64,000 nt of DNA from Crotalaria pallida. Taxonomy: Eukaryota > Streptophyta > Magnoliopsida > Fabales > Fabaceae. The notes below the pieces were generated by a model. The model was not told where the DNA came from, ran no database searches, and worked only from the letters and a program-made list of their open reading frames with translations. The stretch covers positions 76,663,290 to 76,727,289 of the forward strand of contig CM075649.1 in assembly GCA_037953625.1 (NCBI GenBank), given 5' to 3'. This document shows positions 33,206 to 43,363 of the stretch, in pieces (position 1 is the first letter of the stretch; each line of letters begins with the position of its first letter). The position numbers and the translations under genes were made by a program.

Positions 33206-34769
33206 TGTGAATTCAATGCTCCTAATTATGTGGATTATGTTTTGATGATGACAAAATAATTAACAAATCATGCCTTGAAGATATTGCAACATCAACATCA
33301 ACAAGAAGTCAAGAAAAGAAGACAAGTGCCCAATCATTCTCAATCAAATATTAATTGTAAATTTCTAATTTATGTTGAGAGTGGGTAGAAATAGTTAGTC
33401 TCTTCTAGGAATAAATTTTTATATGTTTATTAAGTTGAGATTGACCAAAAATTAATACTTGAGAGGAAAAATAAAATTGAAAAATAATTTTTCCCATATC
33501 TGATCAAAATACTCGAGTATTTTGAAAAAGACTCGAGTATACACTCGAGTATTTGTAGAAAAACTCGAGTATTTGTGCCAGGTAAGCAATTATGACCGTT
33601 AGTCTTGTTCGTGCACCAATTCACTCGTGACCGACCAAAAAGACTCGAGTATTTACCAAAAGACTCGAGTATTTTTGTCCAGTCAGCAAAAATGAACGTT
33701 GGAGAGACTCAAAAACTCAATTGAGGGCATTTGAGTCTCATCCAACCCAAGAGAGCAATTCAGAACCTTATTGTAAAATTTCTCTTTGAATTTGTGCAAG
33801 AACAAACAAGACAACAAGATCATATTGATTCAAGCTTTCTTAATTTCCTCTTCTCAAGTGTTAATTCCCAAAAAGCTCAACTTCTCACTCATATTGTCAT
33901 TTTATTCCAAGTTGAGTTTTAGGCCTCAATTCTTACATTGAGCTGTGCTTATTTGTGCTAATCCATTGTGAGATTAGTAATACACATACAAAAAGCTTGA
34001 TTATTCAAAGTCTTGGATTGTTCCCAAGCAAACCCTAAGTGGCTTAGGGTGTTGGAAGTCTTGAGAGGTTCTCAAGCACAAGACTAGGAGGTTCCTAGCC
34101 CGGTGGAGTTTCTTGAAGGGAGTTCAAGGAAGCTTTGTGAAGAGTTCTTCAATCACCGGAATCAAATTGGGGTAGAAATCAAGAGTTTGGTACACTCTTG
34201 AAAGGGTTAGGTTGAGTGAGGCCATTCTCAAGCAATCCTTTGTAATTTCTAACAATTTGATTATTAGTAGAAACTCCTAAGTGATTAGGAGGACTGGATG
34301 TAGCTCATTGTTGGAGTGAACCAGGATAAAATTGCTTGAGTGTTGGTTTATTGCTTTTAATCTACTTTCTAGCTCAATAGACTTAAGTCATTTCAATCAA
34401 TTAGGATTTATACAATTAGGTAGCAAGTTCAAGGAATCTTTGTGTTAAAAGTTATTTAGATTACTTGCTATTCTGTTGGATAAGTTCCTGTTTATTATTG
34501 AATTGATTTGAGTTAAATTGCTGAATTTTCGTTTCTGGTTTTTCTGCTATCTGATAGTAAAAACTCGAGTATTTCAGAAAAGACTCGAGTTGTTCATCCT
34601 GAAAAACTCGAGTATTTCACAAAAGACTCGAGTCTTTTGTTTCTGATTCCAGAAAATTCAGTCTAAGCTCCATTCTTCAATTATCAATCGAAATATTTGG
34701 TATTAGTGCTTCAAAATACTATTCACCCCCCCTCTAGTATTTGCTTAGCCCGCTTGTTGGTTTCCAACA
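33206..34769 (+). repeat. 5' LTR of Copia C
   Basis: 1564 bp, TGTGAATTC...CCAACA. ACTCGAGT pairs at 33511/33531, 33543/33563, 33643/33663, 34563/34583 and 34606/34626, every pair 20 bp apart. The spacer sequences differ from those of Copia A while the spacing is kept. Confidence 0.93.
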
Positions 34770-34771
34770 AG

Positions 34772-34783
34772 TGGTATCAGAGC
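34772..34783 (+). promoter_or_regulatory. Primer binding site of Copia C (initiator tRNA-Met)
   Basis: TGGTATCAGAGC two bases after the 5' LTR, as in Copia A. Confidence 0.93.
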
Positions 34784-34839
34784 TCGGTCGAAAGATCGAG
34801 TGTAACAACTTTTTCGAAAAAGATCCTTTTGGAAACTTA

Positions 34840-36618
34840 ATGGGCTCTAGCAATAACTTTGGTGGAGAAGGAGCTTCAATAAACCGTCCTCCACTATTTA
34901 ATGGTGAAGGATATGTTTATTGGAAAACTCGCATGAAAGTTTTTATTGAAGCAATTGATATGGATATTTGGGATGCAATTGAAAATGGTCCTTTCATTCC
35001 CAAAAAGAAAATAAATGATGAAATTGTTGAAATTCCAAGGAGTAGTTGGAATGATGATGAAAAGAGAAAAGTCTCATTTGATTTAAAAGCTAAAAACATC
35101 ATCTTTTCGGCTCTATCCCATGATGAATTTTATAGAGTTTCCCAATGTAAATCGGCAAAAGAAATGTGGGATACTTTGCAAGTCACACATGAGGGAACAA
35201 GTGAGGTTAGAGATGCAAGATTGAATTCTCTAACTCACGAATATGAATTGTTCCACATGTTGCCAAATGAAACCATTAGTGACTTGCAAAAGCGATTCTC
35301 TCACATTGTTAATCATTTGATTTCCTTGGGAAAAGTATTTCGCAATGGTGAAACTACTAACAAAATTCTAAGATGTCTTGATAGGAGTTGGCAACCCAAG
35401 GTAACCGCCATCAAGGAATCAAGAGACATAAATAGCATGGACTTAGCCACTTTGTTTGGCAAACTCCAAGAGCATGAGATGGAGCTTACAAGACTTGGGA
35501 TGCATGAGGAATCGGACAAAAAGAAAAAGAGCATAGCACTCAAAGCTTCAACCAAAGCTACAAAAGAAGTTGAAGAATGCTCTACAAGTGGAGATTCCGA
35601 TGGTGAACCAAATCAAGAAGAATTTGCGATGTTTGTGAAAAGATTCAACAAATTCTTCAAAGGGAAGAAAGGTGGATCTTCATCCAATTTCAAGAGAACC
35701 AAAGACTCCAAACAAAGAGAAAAGAGTACCAATGATGGAGTTAAGTGTCATGAATGTGGAGGGGTTGATCACATAAGAATGGAATGTGCCACATTCTTGA
35801 AGAAGAATGACAAGAAGACCCAAGAGACCAAAGGGAAGCGTGCATACATTGTTTGGGATGCACCGGAGAAGAGCAATGAATCATCTTCAAGTAGCTCCGG
35901 TGATGAAAATGCAAACCTTTGTCTCATGGCCAAGAACAATCATGAGTCCTCATCAAGAGCTAATCATGGCATGAGTGAAAGTGATGATGAGGTAACCTCT
36001 AGTTCTTCTTGTTCCTCTTCAAACTCCATTTCATATGATGATTTGCAAGAAGCCTACAATGAAATGTTAATTCAATTTAAAAGGCTTGCTAAAATTAATA
36101 AGGAAAAAGGAAAGAAAATTTTGGAGTTTCAACATGAAATTGATGAATTGCAAAAATCTATAAATGAGTTGAAACTTCAAAATGAATCCTTGGAACTTAT
36201 TAATTCTAGTCATCAAAGTGATTGTGCAAATCATGAGGAAATTATCACTTCATGTGAGAGATGTGATGATCTTGAAAAAGAAGTGAAAGAGTTGAAAAAC
36301 AAACTCACAATCTCACATAGTGATAGAAACCTCAACCGGTTGTTGAACTCTCAAAGACATAATCACAACAAAACCGGTTTAGGATATGTTCATAAAAAGG
36401 ACAAAAAGTACAAGGTGGTTGGAACATTTTCTAAGAAAAATTCATCAAAGAGACCAACTTGTACTTATTGTGGAAAAGTTGGACATATCAACATTGAGTG
36501 CCACATTAAGAAGTTTGAAATGAAAAAGGGCACTTATATGTGGATTAAGAAGGGAGAAAGTCCCAACACTAACCCTAAGGGACCCAACATTGTTTGGGTA
36601 CCCAAAGTGAACAAGTGA
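34840..36618 (+). CDS. gag: Copia C gag, intact
   Basis: 592 codons from MGSSNNFGGEG, chosen because the same ATG starts gag in Copia A and the upstream open stretch is LTR and primer site. Domains: Copia gag polyprotein core (residues about 15-200), zinc knuckle CHECGGVDHIRMEC (about 300), acidic Ser-rich linker, coiled coil HEIDELQKSINELKLQNESL (about 435-455), second knuckle CTYCGKVGHINIEC (about 555). It forms the virus-like particle and binds element RNA. Unlike Copia A there is no stop at the Lys codon after IQF. Ends WVPKVNK. Confidence 0.92.
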   Translation: MGSSNNFGGEGASINRPPLFNGEGYVYWKTRMKVFIEAIDMDIWDAIENGPFIPKKKINDEIVEIPRSSWNDDEKRKVSFDLKAKNIIFSALSHDEFYRVSQCKSAKEMWDTLQVTHEGTSEVRDARLNSLTHEYELFHMLPNETISDLQKRFSHIVNHLISLGKVFRNGETTNKILRCLDRSWQPKVTAIKESRDINSMDLATLFGKLQEHEMELTRLGMHEESDKKKKSIALKASTKATKEVEECSTSGDSDGEPNQEEFAMFVKRFNKFFKGKKGGSSSNFKRTKDSKQREKSTNDGVKCHECGGVDHIRMECATFLKKNDKKTQETKGKRAYIVWDAPEKSNESSSSSSGDENANLCLMAKNNHESSSRANHGMSESDDEVTSSSSCSSSNSISYDDLQEAYNEMLIQFKRLAKINKEKGKKILEFQHEIDELQKSINELKLQNESLELINSSHQSDCANHEEIITSCERCDDLEKEVKELKNKLTISHSDRNLNRLLNSQRHNHNKTGLGYVHKKDKKYKVVGTFSKKNSSKRPTCTYCGKVGHINIECHIKKFEMKKGTYMWIKKGESPNTNPKGPNIVWVPKVNK

Positions 36619-36631
36619 TTTCATATTGTAG

Positions 36632-37885
36632 GTGTGCCTTCGAACGGGAAAACAATTGTGGTATCTTGATAGTGGATGTTCGAAGCACATGACGGGAGAT
36701 AAGCGGCACTTCATTGAGCTTACTCCAAAGGAAAAGGGTTATGTCACTTATGGGGACAACAACAAAGGCAAAATCCTTGGTATTGGTAAAATCGGAAACT
36801 CTTCAAACTTGATTATTGATAATGTGCTCTATGTTCAAGGATTAGAACATAATCTCTTGAGCATAAGCCAATTATGTGATGTTGGTAATCATGTAGTTTT
36901 TACCTCTACCCATTGCCTCATTAAAAGTGACAAAGATGAATCAATCAAATTTGTTGGTAGAAGGTCAAATAATACTTACTTAGTTGATTTGAACAAAGTC
37001 ACTTCTTTGGTCTCTACTTGTTTAGTGAGCAAAGAAAATGACACTTGGTTATGGCATCGTAGGACCGCTCATATAAATGTAAACCAATTGAAGAAAATTC
37101 AATCTAAAGATCTAGTAGTTGGTTTACCAAAGCTAAATTTTTCTATTGAAGGTGTTTGTTCCCCTTGCAAGAAATGTAAACAAACTAAAAACACCTTTGG
37201 ATCAAAAATGGTGATGTCCACATCAAGGCCATTAGAAATGCTTCATATGGACTTGTTTGGACCATCACAAGTAAAAAGCTTTGGTGGCAACTATTATGCA
37301 TTGGTGATTGTTGATGACTTCTCTAGGTTTACTTGGACTTTATTTTTAACTACTAAGAGTGAGACCTACAAATCTTTTAAACATCATGTCAAACTTTTGC
37401 AAAACCAAGTGAATCAAAAAGTAATTATTATTCGTACCGATCATGGTGGTGAATTCGAAAACCACAAATTTGATAGATTTTGTGCTAAAAATGGTATTGA
37501 GCATCAATTCTCCGCACCAAGGACTCCGGAACAAAACGGAGTGGTAGAGCGGAAAAATAGGGTGCTAGAGGAACTTGCTAGAACCATGTTAAATGATTCT
37601 CAAGTACCTCAATATTTTTGGGCCGATGCCGTCAATACGGCTTGTTATGTTTTAAATCGTATTTTGATAAGGCCCTCTTTGGATAAAACCCCCTATGAAC
37701 TTTACAAGGGAAGAAAGCCAAATATATCTCATTTTCATGTCTTCGGATGCCAAGTTTTTGTTTTAAATAATGGAAAAGAACACCTTGGCAAGTTTGATTC
37801 CAAATCCGATGAAGGCATATTTTTAGGCTATTCTTCTCATAGTAAAGCTTATAGAATTTTCAATAAAAGAACTTTAACTATTGAG
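36632..37885 (+). pseudogene. pol: Copia C pol, truncated after integrase
   Basis: Begins GTG directly after TTGTAG, +1 to gag, as in Copia A. Protease site WYLDSGCSKHMTG, pre-integrase LWHRRTAHINVNQLKK with CSPCKKCKQ, integrase core (LHMDLFGPS, RTDHGGEFEN, PEQNGVVERKNR). It ends FNKRTLTIE and then a stop made by the junction with LTR sequence at 37882-37888. No RT remains. Confidence 0.92.
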
Positions 37886-38438
37886 TGAGGCCATTCTCAA
37901 GTAATCCTTTGTAATTTCTAACAATTTGATTATTAGTAGAAACTCCTAAGTGATTAGGAGGACTGGATGTAGCTCATTGTTGGAGTGAACCAGGATAAAA
38001 TTGCTTGAGTGTTGGTTTATTGCTTTTAATCTACTTTCTAGCTCAATAGACTTAAGTCATTTCAATCAATTAGGATTTATACAATTAGGTAGCAAGTTCA
38101 AGGAATCTTTGTGTTAAAAGTTATTTAGATTACTTGCTATTCTGTTGGATAAGTTCCTGTTTATTATTGAATTGATTTGAGTTAAATTGCTGAATTTTCG
38201 TTTCTGGTTTTTCTGCTATCTGATAGTAAAAACTCGAGTATTTCAGAAAAGACTCGAGTTGTTCATCCTGAAAAACTCGAGTATTTCACAAAAGACTCGA
38301 GTCTTTTGTTTCTGATTCCAGAAAATTCAGTCTAAGCTCCATTCTTCAATTATCAATCGAAATATTTGGTATTAGTGCTTCAAAATACTATTCACCCCCC
38401 CTCTAGTATTTGCTTAGCCCGCTTGTTGGTTTCCAACA
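37881..38438 (+). repeat. Truncated 3' LTR of Copia C
   Basis: About 555 bp, nearly identical to 34216-34769. It starts at TTGAGTGAGGCC, where pol and LTR share TTGAG. Keeps the ACTCGAGT pairs near 38232/38252 and 38275/38295. Confidence 0.9.
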
Positions 38439-38795
38439 GTATCGTGTGTGCTAATCTACCCTTACCTCAATGATTTTTCCTCCCTAAATCATTGATGGTG
38501 ATCTTATGAAAAGACTTAGTGGAAGACTTATATGTAATGAACCCTTGAATAATGATATCAAGTTATGATAAGGTTATAATGATAAGTGATATGATTGAAG
38601 TGATAATGGTATGATATGATGAACACATGATAATTATGATAAGATGATGTATATGCCTTGTTAATGTGGTATGTGTGTGATCCTAGTGCGATCCATGGAG
38701 TAAGCCCATGTCGTCGATGACTTGTTCATTCTGATCGCTAACTCTCTCTCTCTCTCTTCTATACCTTCTTGTTTCTCTTATATGTCGAACGCTAG

Positions 38796-39098
38796 ATGGA
38801 GGAGCGGGTTTTGAGATTGGTAATGTCTCCTCTGGCGGGGGGACAATGGAGTAGGACTGCTACCGGTTGGATATGGGAGGGGCCTACTAGACTGAGTTTT
38901 GAGGATATAGACCATGTGCTTCGAGGTGTTGCTACTGATCGCGCGGAGGTTCGTTTTCTCTTGAGGGACTTTATGCCCGGAGAGTCTAGGGACTTTCATG
39001 AGGCTCAGGACGTTCCACATGCTAATGTTGAGGAGGAGGAAGATCCTGAAGAAGATCCCAAAGAAAACCCAGTGGAGGACCTTAGCGAGGATGAGTAG
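38796..39098 (+). CDS. LTR H ORF, 100 codons, acidic tail
   Basis: ATG at 38796 directly follows a pyrimidine-rich run and CGCTAG, the same position relative to a 3' splice-like site as the MARYLAC ORFs. Begins MEERVLRLVMSPLAGGQW and ends in an acidic tail (VEEEEDPEEDPKENPVEDLS). The core does not clearly match MARYLAC; a faint PL-x-GG-x-W similarity exists. No known family. Its position and tail suggest an analogous LTR-encoded product. Confidence 0.4.
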   Translation: MEERVLRLVMSPLAGGQWSRTATGWIWEGPTRLSFEDIDHVLRGVATDRAEVRFLLRDFMPGESRDFHEAQDVPHANVEEEEDPEEDPKENPVEDLSEDE

Positions 39099-39555
39099 TG
39101 ATAGTTATTATGGTCTAGGTTTTGTTTTCAGTCTAGGATGACAGCTCTCTCTGATAAAAACTTATGTAACCCCAATTGGGAGTTTATTTTATCTTTCCGC
39201 ATTTTATTCTGTATTTTTGGATAATGGCCTGATGAGCCGAAACTCTTTTATATCAAATATTTTCAAATGAATGAAATGATCTATTATTCCGCAATTTACA
39301 ACTATCGTATTTTATGGCAAAAGAGATGATGTGGTAACGTGACACTTCTTTTTGGAAAACAATGGGAGAAAATATTTTGGAGAACTAAGTTAAGTGTTTA
39401 ATGACATGCAAACCTTTTTTCGAATAATAATAATAACTTGTAATGGATGTTTTTACAAAAAAAAAAATGGCGCAAATTTTTAGTGAAAATATTAGTTCCA
39501 AATTGGGGTGTTACAAAGTCGGTCCGGGATCCCTACTAGCTATACTATGCATGTC

Positions 39556-40026
39556 CTAGGAACCACTGGGTCCTCCTCGAGGTCTGGGAACCGGCTCGAC
39601 TGGTACTCCCTCCTCCTCGGGATCCTCCTCTATCCCATCCGACTGAGTGGCAGACCTGTCAGTAGGTCCAAAAGTAGTAGCTGGTGTAGTCCCACAAGCT
39701 CCAGTCGGATAGGATGAAGGAACATCCTCATCGGTGAAAACTCGGTAGGCAGAGGGATGAGAGCGAGTAGCAGGACGGAAACGAAAACTATGAAACCTAC
39801 ATACAGGTCGAGCAAGCGGTGGTGGTCCTCTATAAACATAAAAAGCAGGGATGTGCATAGTATATATAATAGGTATCCTAAACCTACGAGGGCGCACCCG
39901 AACGAGGGGGTTAGGGTGGAAGAGTGTGAACTCTACCTCACCCTCAAAAGTCGCTCGGTGCTCCTCATACGTCCATATCCCGCTAAGGATGGGCCTGATA
40001 TCTACGCATGCTAGGTAACGTGCCAT
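39556..40026 (-). CDS. LTR-encoded MARYLAC protein (Gypsy B 5' LTR copy)
   Basis: Intact ORF of 156 codons, ATG at 40026 just after the 3' splice-like GGTAG (40031-40030). Shares MARYLAC, SGIWTYEEHRATFEGEVE, LVRVRPRRFRIP, YTMHIPAFYVYRGPPP and RFHSFRFRPATRSHPSA with the copies at 25726 and 46455. The tail has diverged but is again acidic (IEEDPEEEGVPVEP). ARYLAC codons GCA-CGT-TAC differ synonymously from the other two copies. Solo LTR H is inserted 36 bp downstream and leaves the frame whole. Confidence 0.65.
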   Translation of the reverse strand: MARYLACVDIRPILSGIWTYEEHRATFEGEVEFTLFHPNPLVRVRPRRFRIPIIYTMHIPAFYVYRGPPPLARPVCRFHSFRFRPATRSHPSAYRVFTDEDVPSSYPTGACGTTPATTFGPTDRSATQSDGIEEDPEEEGVPVEPVPRPRGGPSGS

Positions 40027-40233
40027 CACCTACCAAGGGCACAGGGGTAAGCATATACATACACATAATCAAATAAGGCTGAGTAATAAATATGCAAAGT
40101 GAGCAGTTAACATTTTATAATCATATCCAAATTTAATCACATAGATAAATTAATGATGATATGATGCATGTTATCTCACTCTACTAAACTTCTCCAACTA
40201 ATCTCTCAAATGGACGTCCTTCCATAACTTATT

Positions 40234-40540
40234 TGTATTCCCAGCATACAAAAATAATACGTTATCAAACGTATGGCGTATTTGCTCGAAGTGATAAACA
40301 ACGTCACTTTATCTAGTGATCGTCACGTCGCCAAAACATAAAACTATCACTGTATTACATAGTCATCTAGACATAAGACCCACAACGTCAACCTTGAAGT
40401 GGGGTCGAGCAAGCAGTAACCTTTGCCACTCCCAGAGGCCCTCCTCATGTTCCAAAAATACGTTATCAAACGTATGGCGTACTTGCTTGAAAGTGATAAA
40501 CAACGTCACTCTATCTAGTGAACGTCACGTCGCCAAAACT
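40234..40540 (-). repeat. Hairpin-rich 201-bp direct repeat in LTR B
   Basis: ATACGTT-ATCA-AACGTAT hairpins start at 40257 and 40458, one per repeat unit (201 bp apart). Each is followed by AAGTGA...TCACTT (6-bp stem) and a GTGA-TCG-TCAC type hairpin. A further TGTAT...ATACA stem lies at 40234-40250. This occupies the same place, upstream of the 3' splice site, as the hairpin arrays of LTRs A', E and G. Confidence 0.7.
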
Positions 40541-40885
40541 TAAACTATCACTTGTATTACATAGTCATCTAGACATAAGACCAACAACGTCAACCTTGAA
40601 GTGGGGTCAAGCAAGCAGTAACCCTTGAACATGACAAAATGACGATCTACCACCAACACCATGCATGAATGCCATAACATATTTCATTTAAGATTAATCT
40701 CTCTTTAATCTTAATATAAATATCCAACATGGAATAATTTATTCACAAATATTCAAGGTAATTGATGTAATCTTATAATCTCATTAATTTCTTGCAACAT
40801 GATTAATTAACTTAAAAATTAATAATTTGGGTTAAAATAACTTGGTTAGATTTAAAAATGAAATTTAAGTGTTCTGACTAAAAAT

Positions 40886-41088
40886 ACTCGAGTATCTTAC
40901 CAAAAGACTCGAGTAGTTCATGCTCCTTCAGTTTCAGGTTTTCCAGAAATACTCGAGTAGTTCATGAATTAATCGAGTAGTTCATTATTCCAGAGTACTC
41001 GAGTAGTCCATGCAAGACTCGAGTAGTTCATCACAATTTCAAATTGGTGCGTCAGACAATACTCTAGCCTCAGCTCAAACACTCGAGT
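40886..41088 (-). repeat. ACTCGAGT palindrome pairs, 5' LTR of Gypsy B
   Basis: Words at 40886/40907 (21 bp), 40951/40971 (20, second is AATCGAGT), 40997/41017 (20) and 41061/41081 (20, first is ACTCTAGC). These match the first four pairs in the 3' LTR. Confidence 0.9.
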
Positions 41089-41813
41089 ACTGGTGCTACC
41101 AGACGCACTTAGCTTGAATACTGGTGCCAATTCATATTCTGAGCATCTTTAACATGAAAATAACTTGCATTTAGCTTGAATGCAACATATCAAACATGCT
41201 CCAACAAGTTTCAACACCCAGAATGGCCTCCAAGCCAATATCCTATTTCAAACTATGCCCTTTAAGCCTCATGGTGGCTTCCTACACAAATTCATGAAAT
41301 CAATCCTTATTCTAGTGAATGTATAGCTTCCCACTTACCTCTAAATCGTGTAGAAACTGAGAATCCACATAAAATTCATCTCCCAGCTATTCTCCCCAGA
41401 ATCCATTTGACAACAACACAGTTTTGAGTGAGGTCATAAAACCAAGGATTTTGATCATTAATTCATACAAATTAATTGGGGAAAATGATTAGAAATTATT
41501 CTCTACAACATGCATAAGAGAATGAAACGAAATTGAAGCCTCAAAAGTTCAAGAGCTTACCAAAATCAAACTCCAAAGTAAGCTACCCGAACTGTTTTCC
41601 AGAAAATGGCTTCAACTTTCGAGCTTCGATCCTCTTAGTACACGAACTCTCAGCTCACAAGCTTATTGTCTTTACAAAGCTCAGGATTCAAGCTTTGTAA
41701 TGGTGTATTACTTGCACTCTAACACTCAGAAACGAAAGGGAATCGTTGAGAACGAATCCGGAACCCTAACTCACAATTTCTTCAACAAGAAGCTTGAATT
41801 CGTTGTTGATTGC

Positions 41814-41981
41814 CTTAAATAAGCGATTCATCATCGCATGTAGATCGACACGACACCCTTGAGGTGTTCCTTGACTGATTTCATGTCAATCCGAGAGGAT
41901 AGTGGAATGGTGACTCATCAAACGCATTATCGTCAGCAACTCAACCCAGAATACTCGAGTATTTGTAAGAAATACTCGAGT
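41814..41981 (-). promoter_or_regulatory. Promoter of Gypsy B 5' LTR
   Basis: Palindrome words at 41953 and 41974 (21 bp apart) lie about 149 bp upstream, on the minus strand, of the TATA-like CTTATTTAAG near 41814-41823. Expected to drive the B transcript. Confidence 0.6.
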
Positions 41982-42238
41982 CTTTCGACTCAAATTTGAA
42001 AAATAATTATTTTAATCATTCTTCCCTCCAAAATCTTTCTAATATTGCACTTAGGTCCTACAGCAAGGACTAATATGCAAAAATCTAATTTTTGCATAGA
42101 AAATAATTTACAATTATTTTCCACTATATGCAATAACTAGATACCTAATTTAATCAGGAATTTATAATAATAATTAGTTATAAATAAAATTTATTATTAA
42201 CTTTTATTAATCCAGGATTAAAATTTTGGGGTGTTACA

Positions 42239-42544
42239 TTCATCAGCCAGCAACACAGCTTGCTCGTCAGGAGGTGCCATTGTGCGCAAAATTTTCTCGA
42301 TCTCTTGGAGCCACAATTGTGCTCCATCCGGGTTATAACCTCCTTCGAACTTAGGAGGGTCATTCTTCCTAAACTCAGACAGCCAACTTGCCGGATTCAG
42401 AGGTGCTTGTGGCTGTTGGTTCACAGCTGCCACTACTGCTGCGGCTGCAGCTGCCACCACTGCTCCGGCCTGGTTCTGGTTCATCTGAACCAGATTCTCC
42501 AGGATGTCCGCAAGCCTATCGTTGTCAACACGCCTTCCAGCCAT
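42239..42544 (-). pseudogene. gag: Gypsy G gag N-terminus, cut by Gypsy B
   Basis: ATG at 42544 begins MAGRRVDNDRLADILENLVQ, then a poly-Ala stretch and WLSEFRKNDPPKFEGGYNPD, WLQEIEKIL, a Gypsy gag start. The frame runs into the LTR of B at 42238. The rest of G lies beyond the left edge of the window. 42545-42712 is its leader. Confidence 0.85.
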
Positions 42545-42712
42545 ATTGTTTAGGCATGCACAAGATCAACAGTTAATGCTACATAAAGTCAGTCACTATG
42601 TCAATCCCTAATCAGTTACTTTAAATCCTGACTACTCTCATGTACATGAATAACTCGCTAGGTGAGTGATTAGTGGAGTAATGAGTCCATACTCCAAAGG
42701 CCGAGGGAAACT

Positions 42713-42724
42713 GCTCTGATACCA
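42713..42724 (-). promoter_or_regulatory. Primer binding site of Gypsy G (initiator tRNA-Met)
   Basis: Minus-strand TGGTATCAGAGC, four bases after the 5' LTR end at 42729. Confidence 0.92.
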
Positions 42725-42974
42725 TAAATGTAACACCCTAATTAATAATTACCCTTAATTACCCATATAATATTTCATGAACTTAAAATTTCTTTTTCTT
42801 TCATAGACATCACTAAAACTCATAACATATATATTCACAAAATAGGTGTTTACATAACATCATCAACATCCAAGTCATATACATACTTCCACATACATGA
42901 CCAAAATAGTTTCCTTGTCCCAAATACCCAAAATACGGTCTCATATTGACCCATCATAACCCATATACATAATC

Positions 42975-43039
42975 CTACTCTCCCTGTGAGGGAGAGGGAA
43001 CCTGCTCGGTCGGGGATCGTGTAAGCTCATGCTCCGAAC
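42975..43039 (-). other. Short exon-2 remnant in LTR G
   Basis: After the 3' splice-like TTTTTTTACAG (AG at 43041-43040) a frame reads SEHELTRSPTEQVPSPSQGE then TAG. It sits where LTRs A', B and E have the MARYLAC ORF but keeps only a Ser/Pro/Glu tail. Confidence 0.35.
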
Positions 43040-43363
43040 CTGTAAAAAAAGGTAAGAGGGTGAGCATTACATAAAACTTAGGGAAGCAGTTTCTAACATG
43101 ACATTAGAAGACACTAGGCCACACACAATTAGTCAATTAAACACATAATCATATCATTCATACCTAAACATGCGTCATATACATCTATCCTTATCATATT
43201 AATCTCACTATATACACAAACCTTATACAATTTCCATTTTCCCATTGACTCTCCCTTATAACTTTTATCATGTCTTATAACCTTTCTCATACACAAATTA
43301 CATAGCTTTTATAGGAGTGTGCACCACCCAGCACACCTTATCCTTTCTTCCTTTTAACTATTG

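Larger units (their letters stand above)
33206..38438 (+). mobile_element. Copia element C, internally deleted relative of Copia A
   Basis: Plus-strand copy flanked by GTATC (33201-33205 and 38439-38443). It has a complete 5' LTR, primer site, intact gag and a pol that stops in late integrase, where sequence jumps straight into the middle of the 3' LTR. RT, RNase H, the third ORF, the polypurine tracts and the first two thirds of the 3' LTR are missing. It cannot move alone, though an intact relative such as A could supply the proteins. Confidence 0.93.
27628..39515 (+). mobile_element. Solo LTR H (unusually long), host of two insertions
   Basis: Begins TGTGAGACCCACAATTTTTA and ends GGGGTGTTACA, flanked by AAGTC on both sides (27623-27627, 39516-39520). 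Without the foldback MITE and Copia C it is about 5.6 kb, very long for a single LTR. It shows the shared plan: TATA (28891), 5' splice-like GAAGAG|GTAATCC (29061/29062), 3' splice-like CGCTAG (38791-38795) and a 100-codon ORF. Sense is therefore plus. No gag or pol of its own is visible. Confidence 0.8.
1..42238 (-). mobile_element. Gypsy element B (chromovirus), nested host of several insertions
   Basis: Ty3/Gypsy element read on the minus strand: 5' LTR at 27063-42238, primer site at 27044, gag pieces 26901 to 15545, RT-RNase H 15598 to 13947, integrase and chromodomain 13946-13651 plus 2737-2020, polypurine tract 1941-1930, 3' LTR from 1927 leftwards out of the window. It is cut by Copia A, a CACTA element, solo LTR A' and solo LTR H. 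Its right end lies inside the gag of element G, so B is younger than G. The integrase tail with a QLRGKEIPLVKV chromodomain-like motif points to the Tekay/Del group of chromoviruses. Several stops and two frameshifts make it defective. Confidence 0.9.
27063..42238 (-). repeat. 5' LTR of Gypsy B (interrupted by solo LTR H)
   Basis: Two parts, 27063-27627 and 39521-42238, together about 3283 bp, with ends TGTAACACCCC (42238 side) and GGGTGTCGCA (27063 side) on the minus strand. The 42238 half is the same sequence as 1-1927. On the minus strand: palindrome pair 41974/41953, TATA near 41818, 5' splice site at 41561/41560, palindrome pairs 41017/40997 to 40907/40886, hairpin repeats, 3' splice site 40031-40030, ORF 40026-39556, LTR end. 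About 200 bp of the intron-like part present at 570-800 is missing here. Confidence 0.9.
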
